DNA from: Bacteroidales bacterium
GTDB lineage: Bacteria; Bacteroidota; Bacteroidia; Bacteroidales; JAADGE01
Direction: 5' to 3'
Assembly (NCBI GenBank): GCA_021648725.1
Contig: JAKISF010000013.1
Coordinates: 17,346 to 81,345, forward strand
DNA length: 64,000 bases
Below are positions 56,191 through 64,000 of the stretch, in pieces (the stretch's first letter is position 1; every line of letters begins with the position of its first letter). The notes below the pieces were generated by a model that was not told the DNA's origin, did no database searches, and saw nothing but the letters and a program-made list of their open reading frames with translations. Position numbers and translations under genes: made by a program.

Positions 56191-57042
56191 TTAAAGGTTA
56201 CAGCGAACCATTCGATTTTTACCTTTTATATCTTTAAATATTTTAATGCTTTTAAATCCGGACTTTTCTAACATATTTTTAATTTTGCCTCCGAATTGCT
56301 CGTTTATCTCAAAGTATAGCCTTCCAGAACTTCTCAAATTTTGTTTTGCAAATTTTACAATTGCTTTGTAAAAAACCAAAGGATTGTTATTTTCTACAAA
56401 TAATGCAGACCCCGGTTCATAGTTTAATACATTTTTTCCCATGTGAGCCTTTTCGGAGTTTAAAACATAAGGAGGATTACTTACAATGATATCAAACCGA
56501 TTTACTTCTCCCAAACTGTTAGGATTAAGTATATCTGCCTGAATAAAAGAAACGTGTGCGTTGTTTTCAGAAGCATTACTTTTTGCTGTTTTTAGTGCTT
56601 TTTCGCAGATGTCTATAGCATAAACATTTGCACCTGAGAGGTTTTTTGCAAGAGAAACAGCAATGCAACCACTTCCGGTTCCGATATCTAACACCAGCAA
56701 ACCCTCCATTTGTTCGGTTTCAGAGATAATTAAATTTACCAGCTCCTCTGTTTCCGGACGAGGAATAAGAACATATTCTGTCAAATTAATCTTTAAATCG
56801 AAAAAAAAAGTGAATCCGACAATATATTGCAAGGGCTCAAATTTTTTTAAACGATTGATTATATTTTGCAACTTGCTTTCTCCTTCATCAGAAAAAATAT
56901 AGCCCCTGTTTAACAACATATCAACAGAAGATAAACAGAAAACATCTTCGAGGATGATTCGGGTAAAACTTATAAGTTCATTTTTCGGGTAATAATCACA
57001 TAATTCCTTTTGAATATATATCTTTGCTTCTGTTATTGTCAT
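56191..57042 (-). CDS. prmC: peptide chain release factor N5-glutamine methyltransferase
   Basis: PrmC methylates the GGQ glutamine of RF1/RF2. The start at 57042 (MTITEAK) is preferred over the in-frame ATG at 57057 because the family opens at this point; the protein is then 283 residues. SAM motif DIGTGSGCIA and catalytic motif NPPY (VSNPPYVLN) are intact. It is divergent from ribD, a recurring Bacteroidota pairing. Confidence 0.94.
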   Translation of the reverse strand: MTITEAKIYIQKELCDYYPKNELISFTRIILEDVFCLSSVDMLLNRGYIFSDEGESKLQNIINRLKKFEPLQYIVGFTFFFDLKINLTEYVLIPRPETEELVNLIISETEQMEGLLVLDIGTGSGCIAVSLAKNLSGANVYAIDICEKALKTAKSNASENNAHVSFIQADILNPNSLGEVNRFDIIVSNPPYVLNSEKAHMGKNVLNYEPGSALFVENNNPLVFYKAIVKFAKQNLRSSGRLYFEINEQFGGKIKNMLEKSGFKSIKIFKDIKGKNRMVRCNL

Positions 57043-57067
57043 GATATAAAAAAGCAAAGATAAAAAA

Positions 57068-58123
57068 ATGCAGATAAATCAAGATGAAATATTTATGCAA
57101 CGATGCTTGCAATTGGCAAAAAAAGGATTTGGCAATACTTATCCCAATCCCATGGTTGGCTCTGTGATTGTTTATAACGGACAACTAATAGGAGAGGGTT
57201 ATCATAAAAAGTGCGGAGAAAGCCATGCTGAGGTAAATGCAATAAATTCTGTTAAGAACAAAGAGCTGCTGAAAAGCTCAACACTTTATGTTAATTTAGA
57301 GCCGTGTGCACACAAAGGAAGAACTCCTGCATGTTCTCGGCTAATTACAGAAAAAAAAATCCCGAAAGTTGTAATCGGTTGTACAGACAGTTTTGAAATG
57401 GTTTCCGGAAAAGGAGTCGAAATGTTAAAAAAAGCAGGAGTTGATGTTTCTGTCGGAATCCTTGAAAAAGAGGCGAGAGAACTTAATTCTCGGTTTTTTA
57501 CATATCATGAGAAAAAAAGACCCTATATCATTTTAAAGTGGGCAAAAACGGTTGACGGATTTATTGATTTTGAAAGAAAGGCTGAAACTCCGATTCAACC
57601 AAACTGGATAACGGATGAATTTGCTCGAATAAAAGTTCACAAATGGAGGGCAGAAGAGCAAGCAATTATGGTTGCCACAAATACTGCCGAAAAAGACAAC
57701 CCAAAACTAAATGTTCGAGATTGGTCAGGAAATCAGCCCGTAAGAATTGTTCTTGACAGAACTCTCAGGTTAAAAGAAAATCTGTTTTTGTTTGACCGAA
57801 CACAAAAAACAATTGTTTTTACCGAAAAAACCAAAAAAGGAACGGATAACCTTAGTTACGTTCAAATTTCTTTTGATAACAACTTTTACGACAACTTGTT
57901 TCGTGAGATGTATAATAACAGTATCCAATCTTTATTTGTTGAGGGAGGAGCCAAATTTATTCAAGACTTAATTGACAGAAGCTTTTGGGATGAGGCAAGA
58001 GTATTTATCGGGAATGCAAAATTTTTTAACGGTGTAAAATCTCCGGAAATAAAAAACCAGCCGAGAAATACTGAAAACATAGGCAACAGCAAGCTGGTGC
58101 TATATAAAAACTGCGGGGTTTAA
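57068..58123 (+). CDS. ribD: bifunctional riboflavin deaminase/reductase RibD
   Basis: RibD carries out the second and third steps of riboflavin synthesis. The N-terminal cytidine-deaminase-like domain has the zinc motif HAEVNAI and PCAHKGRTPAC; the C-terminal reductase half (about 150-351) has KWAKTVDGF and FVEGGAKFIQ. The 351-residue length is usual. No FMN riboswitch precedes it; only about 10-25 bp separate it from the divergent prmC. Confidence 0.96.
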   Translation: MQINQDEIFMQRCLQLAKKGFGNTYPNPMVGSVIVYNGQLIGEGYHKKCGESHAEVNAINSVKNKELLKSSTLYVNLEPCAHKGRTPACSRLITEKKIPKVVIGCTDSFEMVSGKGVEMLKKAGVDVSVGILEKEARELNSRFFTYHEKKRPYIILKWAKTVDGFIDFERKAETPIQPNWITDEFARIKVHKWRAEEQAIMVATNTAEKDNPKLNVRDWSGNQPVRIVLDRTLRLKENLFLFDRTQKTIVFTEKTKKGTDNLSYVQISFDNNFYDNLFREMYNNSIQSLFVEGGAKFIQDLIDRSFWDEARVFIGNAKFFNGVKSPEIKNQPRNTENIGNSKLVLYKNCGV

Positions 58124-58187
58124 AGTTTTAAAAAGCCACATAAGTTTGCTTTAATGCTGTTAACCGCTATATGTTTTAGGGGAGTTT

Positions 58188-59297
58188 CTAAAACTTCTTT
58201 TTTGATAGCATAAACCTATATTGACTTTTATCCTTGTTTATGTAACCCATTATTTGAGAATCGAAGTCTTCCTTTTCTCCGTTTAATATTTCAACTTCAA
58301 TGGGGCAACAGAACAGATTCTCTTTAATTTCTTTATCCCCAATCGAAATGTTTTTTATTTTTCCTGCATCTTTTTCTGTCGTAAGAATAATTTTGTTCTC
58401 GGTCTTTAACGAACGGTATTTTTCTGCAATAAGAACCAAGTCTTTTTCTGTATATTTATGGTGGTCTTTGAACGGTATATGAACTAAGCTATCTGCTGTT
58501 TTATTGCAATATTCCAATAAGGGTTTGAAATTTCCTATTCCGGAAACCAAAACTGCGGAATATTTTTTTTCTTTAATAATATCTGTATTTATTTCAGATA
58601 CGGAATTGTTAAATACAGGAAGTAATTCAGAATACTTTAGTGTTGAAAAATAAAGAGATTGATAGGCCCTCAATTCAAGGTTTGTTGCCATTATTCGCAT
58701 ATCAATCGGTTTAATGTCTGGCGGGGCCTTTGTAACCAAAACAATATCTGCCCTGTGTTTTTCTTTTGAACTGTCCCTTAGCCTTCCGTAGGGTAAGAAA
58801 AAATCCTCAAAAAAAGGCTGGGTATAATCAATCAATAAAATTGACAGCCCGGGCTTAACATATCTGTGTTGAAATGCGTCGTCTAAGATAATTACGTCAA
58901 TATCCGGATTTAGTTGTTGAATATTGCTTATTCCCCGAACTCTTTTTTCGTCAACAGCAATAACTGTTTTCGGAAATTTTTGCTTTATTTGATAAGGCTC
59001 GTCCCCAATTTCTTCAACGGTAGATTTTGAGGTTGCTAAAAAAAAGCCCTTTGTTTTTCGTTTATAACCCCTGCTCAATACTGCAACATTGTATTTCTCT
59101 TGCAGTATTCTTATAATATATTCGGTTGTAGGTGTTTTTCCGGTACCTCCGACGGTAATATTTCCGACGGAGATTACCGGGATTTCAAATTCTTGTGATT
59201 TTAGGATGTTAAAGTCAAATAACGTATTTCTTATGTTTACTGCGAAGCCGTAAATTAATGAAAGCGGATACAATAATATGACTTTTAAAAACTTCAT
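58188..59297 (-). CDS. lpxK: tetraacyldisaccharide 4'-kinase (lipid A)
   Basis: LpxK phosphorylates the lipid A disaccharide at the inner membrane, the sixth Raetz-pathway step. The 369-residue protein has an N-terminal membrane-associated helix and a P-loop VGGTGKTPTTEY (Lys54). A later DDAFQHR motif is typical of the family. The start codon directly abuts the sppA stop, so the two genes are co-transcribed. Confidence 0.95.
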   Translation of the reverse strand: MKFLKVILLYPLSLIYGFAVNIRNTLFDFNILKSQEFEIPVISVGNITVGGTGKTPTTEYIIRILQEKYNVAVLSRGYKRKTKGFFLATSKSTVEEIGDEPYQIKQKFPKTVIAVDEKRVRGISNIQQLNPDIDVIILDDAFQHRYVKPGLSILLIDYTQPFFEDFFLPYGRLRDSSKEKHRADIVLVTKAPPDIKPIDMRIMATNLELRAYQSLYFSTLKYSELLPVFNNSVSEINTDIIKEKKYSAVLVSGIGNFKPLLEYCNKTADSLVHIPFKDHHKYTEKDLVLIAEKYRSLKTENKIILTTEKDAGKIKNISIGDKEIKENLFCCPIEVEILNGEKEDFDSQIMGYINKDKSQYRFMLSKKKF

Positions 59298-61055
59298 TTA
59301 TTCAATATTTACAAAATACGGCATTCTTGCTTGAATTCCTTGAATTTTTACAACATCTTTCAAATATTTATAATACACATAAGAGTTTCCGAGCTCCTCC
59401 TCAACAAAAGATGATTTTGCATCAGTTAAGATACCCTCAATAATCATCGTCAATTTATCTTTTTCCGGAAAAGTTTTAATTCCGTATTCAGTAAGCCCTG
59501 CTTTTTTTGCAGCTAAATCAATTGTTGTTTGTAGTCCTCCGAGAACATCAACTAATCCGATTTCCTTAGCATCAACACCGCTCCAAACTCTTCCTTGTCC
59601 TATTTCATCAATCTGTTCTGTTGTCATATTTCTGCCTTCTGCCACATGAGTAATAAAGGTTGAATATACATCTTCTACTGTTGATTGAATAACCCCTCTT
59701 TCAAAAGCACTCATTTTTCGTGCCGGACTTCCGAAATCTGAATATTTATTTGTATTTACGGCATTGATATTTATTCCTACATCGTTCATTAACTCTTTCG
59801 TATTGAATAACAACCCGAAAACTCCGATTGAACCGGTTATCGTATTGGGCTGAGCAACAATTGTATCTGCCATGCATGCAATATAATACCCTCCTGATGC
59901 AGCAACATCTCCCATTGAAACATAAAAAGGTTTTTCCTTTTGTGCAAGAACTGTTTCTCTCCAAATTACCTCTGATGCAAGGGAACTTCCTCCGGGAGAA
60001 TTAATTCTTAAAACAATTGCTTTAACGCTTGAGTCTTGTCTTGCCTCACGTATTGCTTTAGATAAAGTTTCGGAACCAATTTCCTTTTCTGTTCCTAACC
60101 CGCTGATAATTGAACCTTGTGCATAGATTATTGCAATGTTTTCTTCTGCAGGATTAAGTATTTTTTGTATGTCTTTTTCTGATGACAAATAATTAATTGC
60201 GGACACTAATTGAAGTTTGTCATTTCCCGAAAGCTTTTTTAATTCTTCTAACACCTCATCTTTATACTTTAAAGCATCTACAAAGTTTAAATTTTTTGAA
60301 GACTTATCGTTTCGGATTAAAATACTGTCAGCATAAGTATTTAAACGTTCAACAGAAATGTCTCTTTCTTCACTTATGCCTTTTAGTATTGTATTCCAAA
60401 TAGAACCGATATATTTTAATGTCTGTTCTTTATTTGCGTCACTAATTTCATCTAACATAAACGGTTCAACCGCACTTTTAAATTTCCCGTGCCTGATAAT
60501 TTCCGGTTCAATACCGAGTTTTTCCAACATTGATTTGAAAAACATAATTTGTGCACTGAGTCCGGTAAATTGGATAATTCCTTCCGGAGTAAGATATACT
60601 TTATCTGCCACGCTTGCTAAATAATAAGATTTGTGAGTATAGTATTCTGCATGAGCAATAATAAACTTTCCTGAATTTTTAAAATCTTTTAGTGCATTTC
60701 TTATTTCTTCAACAGATGCCATTCCTACTTGAAGGATTGATAAATCTAAATAAATTCCTTTTATTCTGTCGTCTTCCTTTGCGTTTTCAATTGCTTCCGT
60801 CACACTTCTGAGGCTTAGTGTTTTTTCAAGTTCAAAGGTGGAGAAGTTCGGTTTTGCGGAAGAACGGTCGGCAACAGCATTTTTAAAATCTAAATGTAAT
60901 ATTGAGTTTTCCTCAATTGTAAGCTCTTCTCCGGAAAGAGAACCTATTGAAGAAATCATACCGACAATAATTATTAGGTTTACAATAACAATAAACACGA
61001 GAACTAAAAAAGTTCCGAGCATACTGGCTAAAACATGGTTAAAAAAGCCTTTCAT
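59298..61055 (-). CDS. sppA: signal peptide peptidase SppA, 67K type
   Basis: The 585-residue double-length SppA degrades cleaved signal peptides in the inner membrane. One N-terminal membrane helix (about 12-36) precedes two tandem crotonase-like domains. The catalytic Ser387 is in MGDVAASGGYY in the second half; the Lys of the dyad is expected in the first half. The INSPGGS loop is intact. It is followed without a gap by lpxK. Confidence 0.94.
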   Translation of the reverse strand: MKGFFNHVLASMLGTFLVLVFIVIVNLIIIVGMISSIGSLSGEELTIEENSILHLDFKNAVADRSSAKPNFSTFELEKTLSLRSVTEAIENAKEDDRIKGIYLDLSILQVGMASVEEIRNALKDFKNSGKFIIAHAEYYTHKSYYLASVADKVYLTPEGIIQFTGLSAQIMFFKSMLEKLGIEPEIIRHGKFKSAVEPFMLDEISDANKEQTLKYIGSIWNTILKGISEERDISVERLNTYADSILIRNDKSSKNLNFVDALKYKDEVLEELKKLSGNDKLQLVSAINYLSSEKDIQKILNPAEENIAIIYAQGSIISGLGTEKEIGSETLSKAIREARQDSSVKAIVLRINSPGGSSLASEVIWRETVLAQKEKPFYVSMGDVAASGGYYIACMADTIVAQPNTITGSIGVFGLLFNTKELMNDVGININAVNTNKYSDFGSPARKMSAFERGVIQSTVEDVYSTFITHVAEGRNMTTEQIDEIGQGRVWSGVDAKEIGLVDVLGGLQTTIDLAAKKAGLTEYGIKTFPEKDKLTMIIEGILTDAKSSFVEEELGNSYVYYKYLKDVVKIQGIQARMPYFVNIE

Positions 61056-61212
61056 TTGTTCAAATTTTAATTAATAACACAATTAATTTATAATACTACA
61101 AAGATAAACGCTTTATTATCCAAATAAAAATTATAAAGAATGAGTAAGTTCGTTAATAACAGCTATGTATTAAAAATTAACGGTAGTTTGTAAAATTGCC
61201 CTTTTTCGGTTA

Positions 61213-61695
61213 TTAAGAAACCGGTTTAAAGGTCCATGTAAAATAAAATTCAGAAACAATTTCGCCTTCGGAGGTCTTACCTGTTGATTTAGCTTCAACA
61301 GCTATACCTTCTCCGGTTTTTATACTTTTTTCAACCGCATTTTTTATATTAAGACCGTCTTCACAAGTGAAGAAAACTCTTGATTTAGCTTTTTTAGTAA
61401 AATCTGCACGCATATTAAACACAAGCATTGAAACTCTGGGGTTTCGTTTATGAACATGTGACAATGCTAAAACACCTGTTGAAAGTTCTGCTGCCATTGC
61501 CTGTGAAGCAAAATATATAGATTTGAAAGGATTTTGTGTGAAGAATTTAAAAGGCACACTTACAACTGCCTTTTTCTCAGTAATTTCTGTAACTTTTAAA
61601 CCCGAAAAAAATGCAGAAGGTAAACTCTTCAACATAAACAATTTGAACTTGAAATTATTTCTTACAGTTTGCCTGAATTGTTCTGATTTGTCCAT
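61213..61695 (-). CDS. DUF4442 hotdog-fold protein
   Basis: The 160-residue protein matches the DUF4442 pattern: a helical start, VSVPFKFFTQNPFKSIYFASQAMAAELSTG in outline (hotdog helix region) and beta-strands after it. The fold suggests an acyl-CoA thioesterase or acyl binding, but no clear catalytic residue is fixed. It is the last gene of an operon, one base after the TrhA gene. Confidence 0.78.
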   Translation of the reverse strand: MDKSEQFRQTVRNNFKFKLFMLKSLPSAFFSGLKVTEITEKKAVVSVPFKFFTQNPFKSIYFASQAMAAELSTGVLALSHVHKRNPRVSMLVFNMRADFTKKAKSRVFFTCEDGLNIKNAVEKSIKTGEGIAVEAKSTGKTSEGEIVSEFYFTWTFKPVS

Positions 61696-61696
61696 T

Positions 61697-62350
61697 TTAA
61701 AAATTTAAATTCGGTAAAACATAATTATAAATAGCAATGAAATGTGCAAAACTGCCTCCTATTACAAATAAATGCCAAATTCCGTGCGAAAAGGGAATCT
61801 TTTTGGACAGATAGAAAAACACACCGACAATATATACAATACCGCCTATTCCAAGCCATATCAGACCTGCTGTTGACAAAGAATCAAAAAGTGGTCTTAT
61901 TGCAATCAGCATAACAAGCCCCATTGCAATATAAGCATAAGCCGAGATTACTCGGAATTTCTTTTTATACCAAAATATTTTAAATAAAATGCCGATTGCG
62001 GCTAAACCCCATTGAACGCCGAAGATACTCCAGCCCCAACCACCTTGCAAGGCAACGATTGTAAAGGGGGTATAGGTTCCTGCTATTAACACATAAATTG
62101 CGGAATGATCAAATTTATTTAGTTTCGCTTTTATTTTTACATTTTTAGCTGCATGATATAATGTTGAGGCTAAATATAACACAACTAAACTTGCCCCGAA
62201 TATTGCAGCACTGACAACCGATATCGCAGATCCGTATATTGCAGAACGAACAATCATCAGAACTAATGCCGTTATACTTAAACCTAAGCCGATTAAGTGG
62301 GTTGTGCAATTTATAATTTCGTTAGTTTTAATATTTGCTTTTAATGTCAT
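61697..62350 (-). CDS. trhA: hemolysin III/TrhA family membrane protein
   Basis: The 217-residue protein has seven predicted membrane helices and the PAQR/TrhA signatures: SxTLYH-like LASTLYHAAK with its His, FDHSAIYVLIAGTYTPF and HGIWHLFVIGGSFAHF near the end. These conserved His/Asp residues form the metal site of the family. Family members affect membrane fluidity or are PAQR-like hydrolases. It lies between the leucine-dehydrogenase-like and DUF4442 genes. Confidence 0.88.
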   Translation of the reverse strand: MTLKANIKTNEIINCTTHLIGLGLSITALVLMIVRSAIYGSAISVVSAAIFGASLVVLYLASTLYHAAKNVKIKAKLNKFDHSAIYVLIAGTYTPFTIVALQGGWGWSIFGVQWGLAAIGILFKIFWYKKKFRVISAYAYIAMGLVMLIAIRPLFDSLSTAGLIWLGIGGIVYIVGVFFYLSKKIPFSHGIWHLFVIGGSFAHFIAIYNYVLPNLNF

Positions 62351-62368
62351 TTTTCTAATCTTATGTGC

Positions 62369-63667
62369 TTATTTTTCAAACCATTTATTTTTTACCAATG
62401 ATTGAATAATTTTTAAACTTCTGTGTCCGAAAACAGGATGTTCCTGCATTGACAATTCCGTTGCTTGTTTTATGGCAACTTTTGAAGCCGGTTGTCCGGT
62501 TTCTTTTGCTTCTTTCAGCACCGATAAAGTTGTTTGATATACACCATGTTTCCATTTATTGGTCAGATGTCTTTCAAAATATTCATCATTATTAACATAA
62601 CCGTATTGTTCATTCGCACAATTTACAATCCCCATTCTGTTATTCAGAAAATCAGGGACATATAAAATGCCTTTGTCAGAAAGTGCTTTATCGTCTCTGT
62701 CGTGTTCTTCTAATTGATTATTGGCAGCCCCGCAAATAATTTTTGCTTTTATTTTCGAAATTGTTTTATCATTTATGATGGCTCCGGTTGCACAAGGAGC
62801 CAAAATATCACAATTTTCAAATAGAATTGAGTTGTCATCTTTTGAAACTAATCTTGCATCCAAATTTTTTCCTGCAAATTTTTCTTTGACAGAGTTTACA
62901 ACATCAGAATTTATATCAACAGCAATAACTTTTGAAACCTTCTTGTTAAATAGGTGATTAATAAGTGGCGCTGCAACATGTCCCATACCTTGAACGGCAA
63001 CTGTTTTACCTTCTAATGTTTCACCTTTAAAAGCCAATGCTGCTTCCATTCCTCTTAATACTCCTCTTGAAGTGGGCTCAGAAGGATTTCCGCTACCGCC
63101 AACATTTTCTGAAACACAAGTGGTAAAACGGGTTGTTTTATAGATATTTCCCATATCTTCTACACTTGTTCCTACATCTTCTGCCGTAACATAGCAACCT
63201 TTAATGCTTGTGAGCAATTTTCCGTATTCGGTATAAATATATTCACGGTATTCCGGATTATTTTTATCAATATCCGGATTATGAACCATAACACCTTTTC
63301 CGCCGCCCCACCAAAGTCCGGCAAGTGCATTTTTATGTGTCATCCCTTTTCCGAGTCTCATTCCGTCTCTTAAATAATCTTCAAGATTATCGTATTGCCA
63401 AAAACGAACACCTCCGGCAGCTTGTCCTCTTTTTGTTCTGTGAACAAATGCGCCTTGCAAAACATCATATTTATCAGGCAATTGAAAAAACATGCCTTCG
63501 TGTTCCTCAAAATCACGCATATCATTATTTATAAAATCAGCTAAGAAATTTAATTCTTTATGCGAACTTTCAACTTTTTCAGTATTCTGATTATATACCA
63601 AATGAAAACGGTTTATGTTGTTTCTTTTTAGTGTTTTGATGAAGTTGGGGATGCTTTGGTTTTTCAT
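62369..63667 (-). CDS. Glu/Leu/Phe/Val dehydrogenase (leucine-dehydrogenase-like)
   Basis: Starting at ATG 63667 (chosen because the family opens with a soluble helix and the upstream in-frame codons are atypical) gives a 432-residue amino-acid dehydrogenase. The substrate-binding GLWWGGGKGVM with catalytic Lys and the Rossmann motif VAVQGMGHVA are clear, and TAEDVGTS matches the leucine/phenylalanine branch more than glutamate dehydrogenases. It interconverts a branched-chain amino acid and its 2-keto acid with NAD. It leads a three-gene operon with TrhA and DUF4442. Confidence 0.88.
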   Translation of the reverse strand: MKNQSIPNFIKTLKRNNINRFHLVYNQNTEKVESSHKELNFLADFINNDMRDFEEHEGMFFQLPDKYDVLQGAFVHRTKRGQAAGGVRFWQYDNLEDYLRDGMRLGKGMTHKNALAGLWWGGGKGVMVHNPDIDKNNPEYREYIYTEYGKLLTSIKGCYVTAEDVGTSVEDMGNIYKTTRFTTCVSENVGGSGNPSEPTSRGVLRGMEAALAFKGETLEGKTVAVQGMGHVAAPLINHLFNKKVSKVIAVDINSDVVNSVKEKFAGKNLDARLVSKDDNSILFENCDILAPCATGAIINDKTISKIKAKIICGAANNQLEEHDRDDKALSDKGILYVPDFLNNRMGIVNCANEQYGYVNNDEYFERHLTNKWKHGVYQTTLSVLKEAKETGQPASKVAIKQATELSMQEHPVFGHRSLKIIQSLVKNKWFEK

Positions 63668-63853
63668 TTTTAGAATTTTTAAAGAATATTTTTCACAAAA
63701 ATACATTTGTTTTTAAACTTAAAAAATGAGCAAACAATAAAAAATTATTTTATCATTCGCTCATTTTATTATTTATCCATTAAGAATCAATGTCGTTTAG
63801 TTAAGGATTAATCATAACTGTGTAAAAATAAGAAAAATATAATAAAAAGTTCT

Positions 63854-64000
63854 TTGAAATTTTGCTTTTTAAAAATAGTATTTATTTTTACGGTATATAT
63901 AGGGGGTAAGTGTAATCCCGAAGAAAACCAAAAAGAAGACTATCGAATAATATTAACAAAAAATATTGATTATGAGCTTAATGAAGAAAAGTTCCACAGC
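63854..64000 (+). CDS. 5' end of a secreted or lipoprotein gene (truncated by window)
   Basis: An open frame from TTG 63854 runs 49 codons to the window edge. It starts with a hydrophobic signal-like segment (KFCFLKIVFIFTVYIGG) and then reads KCNPEENQKEDYRI. A Cys follows the hydrophobic core but is preceded by Lys, which is not a good lipobox. The gene continues beyond the window, so the identity is open. Confidence 0.4.
   Translation, partial: MKFCFLKIVFIFTVYIGGKCNPEENQKEDYRIILTKNIDYELNEEKFHS

Noticed and set aside
63723..63767. AAAATGAGC/GCTCATTTT inverted repeat upstream of the leucine-dehydrogenase-like gene
   Set aside because: Nine-base arms 27 bp apart in very AT-rich DNA; too weak to call an operator without a second copy.

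Overview
This AT-rich 64 kb window comes from a Bacteroidota chromosome. The evidence is the gene content: a TonB-dependent receptor paired with a DUF4249 lipoprotein, an ECF sigma/FecR/STN cluster, DUF4292, DUF4175, a large TamB, a lamin-tail surface protein and Bacteroidota-type YbeY and MnmG. Promoter boxes of the TAnnTTTG type fit the same phylum. The order within the phylum cannot be fixed from the sequence alone. No rRNA operon, prophage or CRISPR array was seen; one tRNA gene (Asn, GTT) is present.

Layout. 1-1.3 kb: a small secreted protein and a frameshifted paralogue. 1.3-9.5 kb: a co-directional envelope block (sugar nucleotidyltransferase, TPR lipoprotein, DUF4292 lipoprotein, EnvC-like LytM protein, DUF4175 coiled-coil membrane protein). 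9.5-17.8 kb: ybeY, mnmG, a single-chain restriction-modification enzyme and uvrC. This stretch carries three parS-like palindromes (core GTTCCACGTGGAAC), which suggests the window lies near the replication origin. 17.8-20 kb: a 235-bp MITE-like element beside two secreted cell-wall-type proteins. 20-36.6 kb: tsaD diverging from tamB, then a lipoprotein, a PepSY membrane protein, an M16 protease, a lamin-tail protein, asd-dtd and an e(P4)-type phosphatase. 36.7-43 kb: the TonB receptor/DUF4249 pair, a small RHH-like protein, an M3 peptidase and a phosphoesterase. 43-52 kb: a lipoprotein, a cell-surface signalling cluster (ECF sigma, FecR, an STN protein without a barrel and its paralogue) and a large GAF/PAS sensor that lacks a kinase. 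52-64 kb: manA, thiolase, tRNA-Asn, a PfkB kinase, prmC and ribD back to back, sppA-lpxK, and a leucine-dehydrogenase-like/TrhA/DUF4442 operon.

Main discovery. Inside the restriction-modification gene lies a cassette of about 500 bp encoding a DUF559 (Vsr-like) endonuclease domain. It is bounded by 42-bp inverted repeats that match at 37 of 42 positions, and each repeat is itself palindromic. The cassette is open in the host frame, so the product is predicted to be one 1242-residue protein with two different nuclease domains. This looks like a selfish or REP-associated endonuclease cassette captured in frame by a restriction enzyme. Other notable signals are the parS cluster, the branched inverted-repeat element whose end supplies a neighbouring gene's stop codon, and the barrel-less STN signalling cluster.
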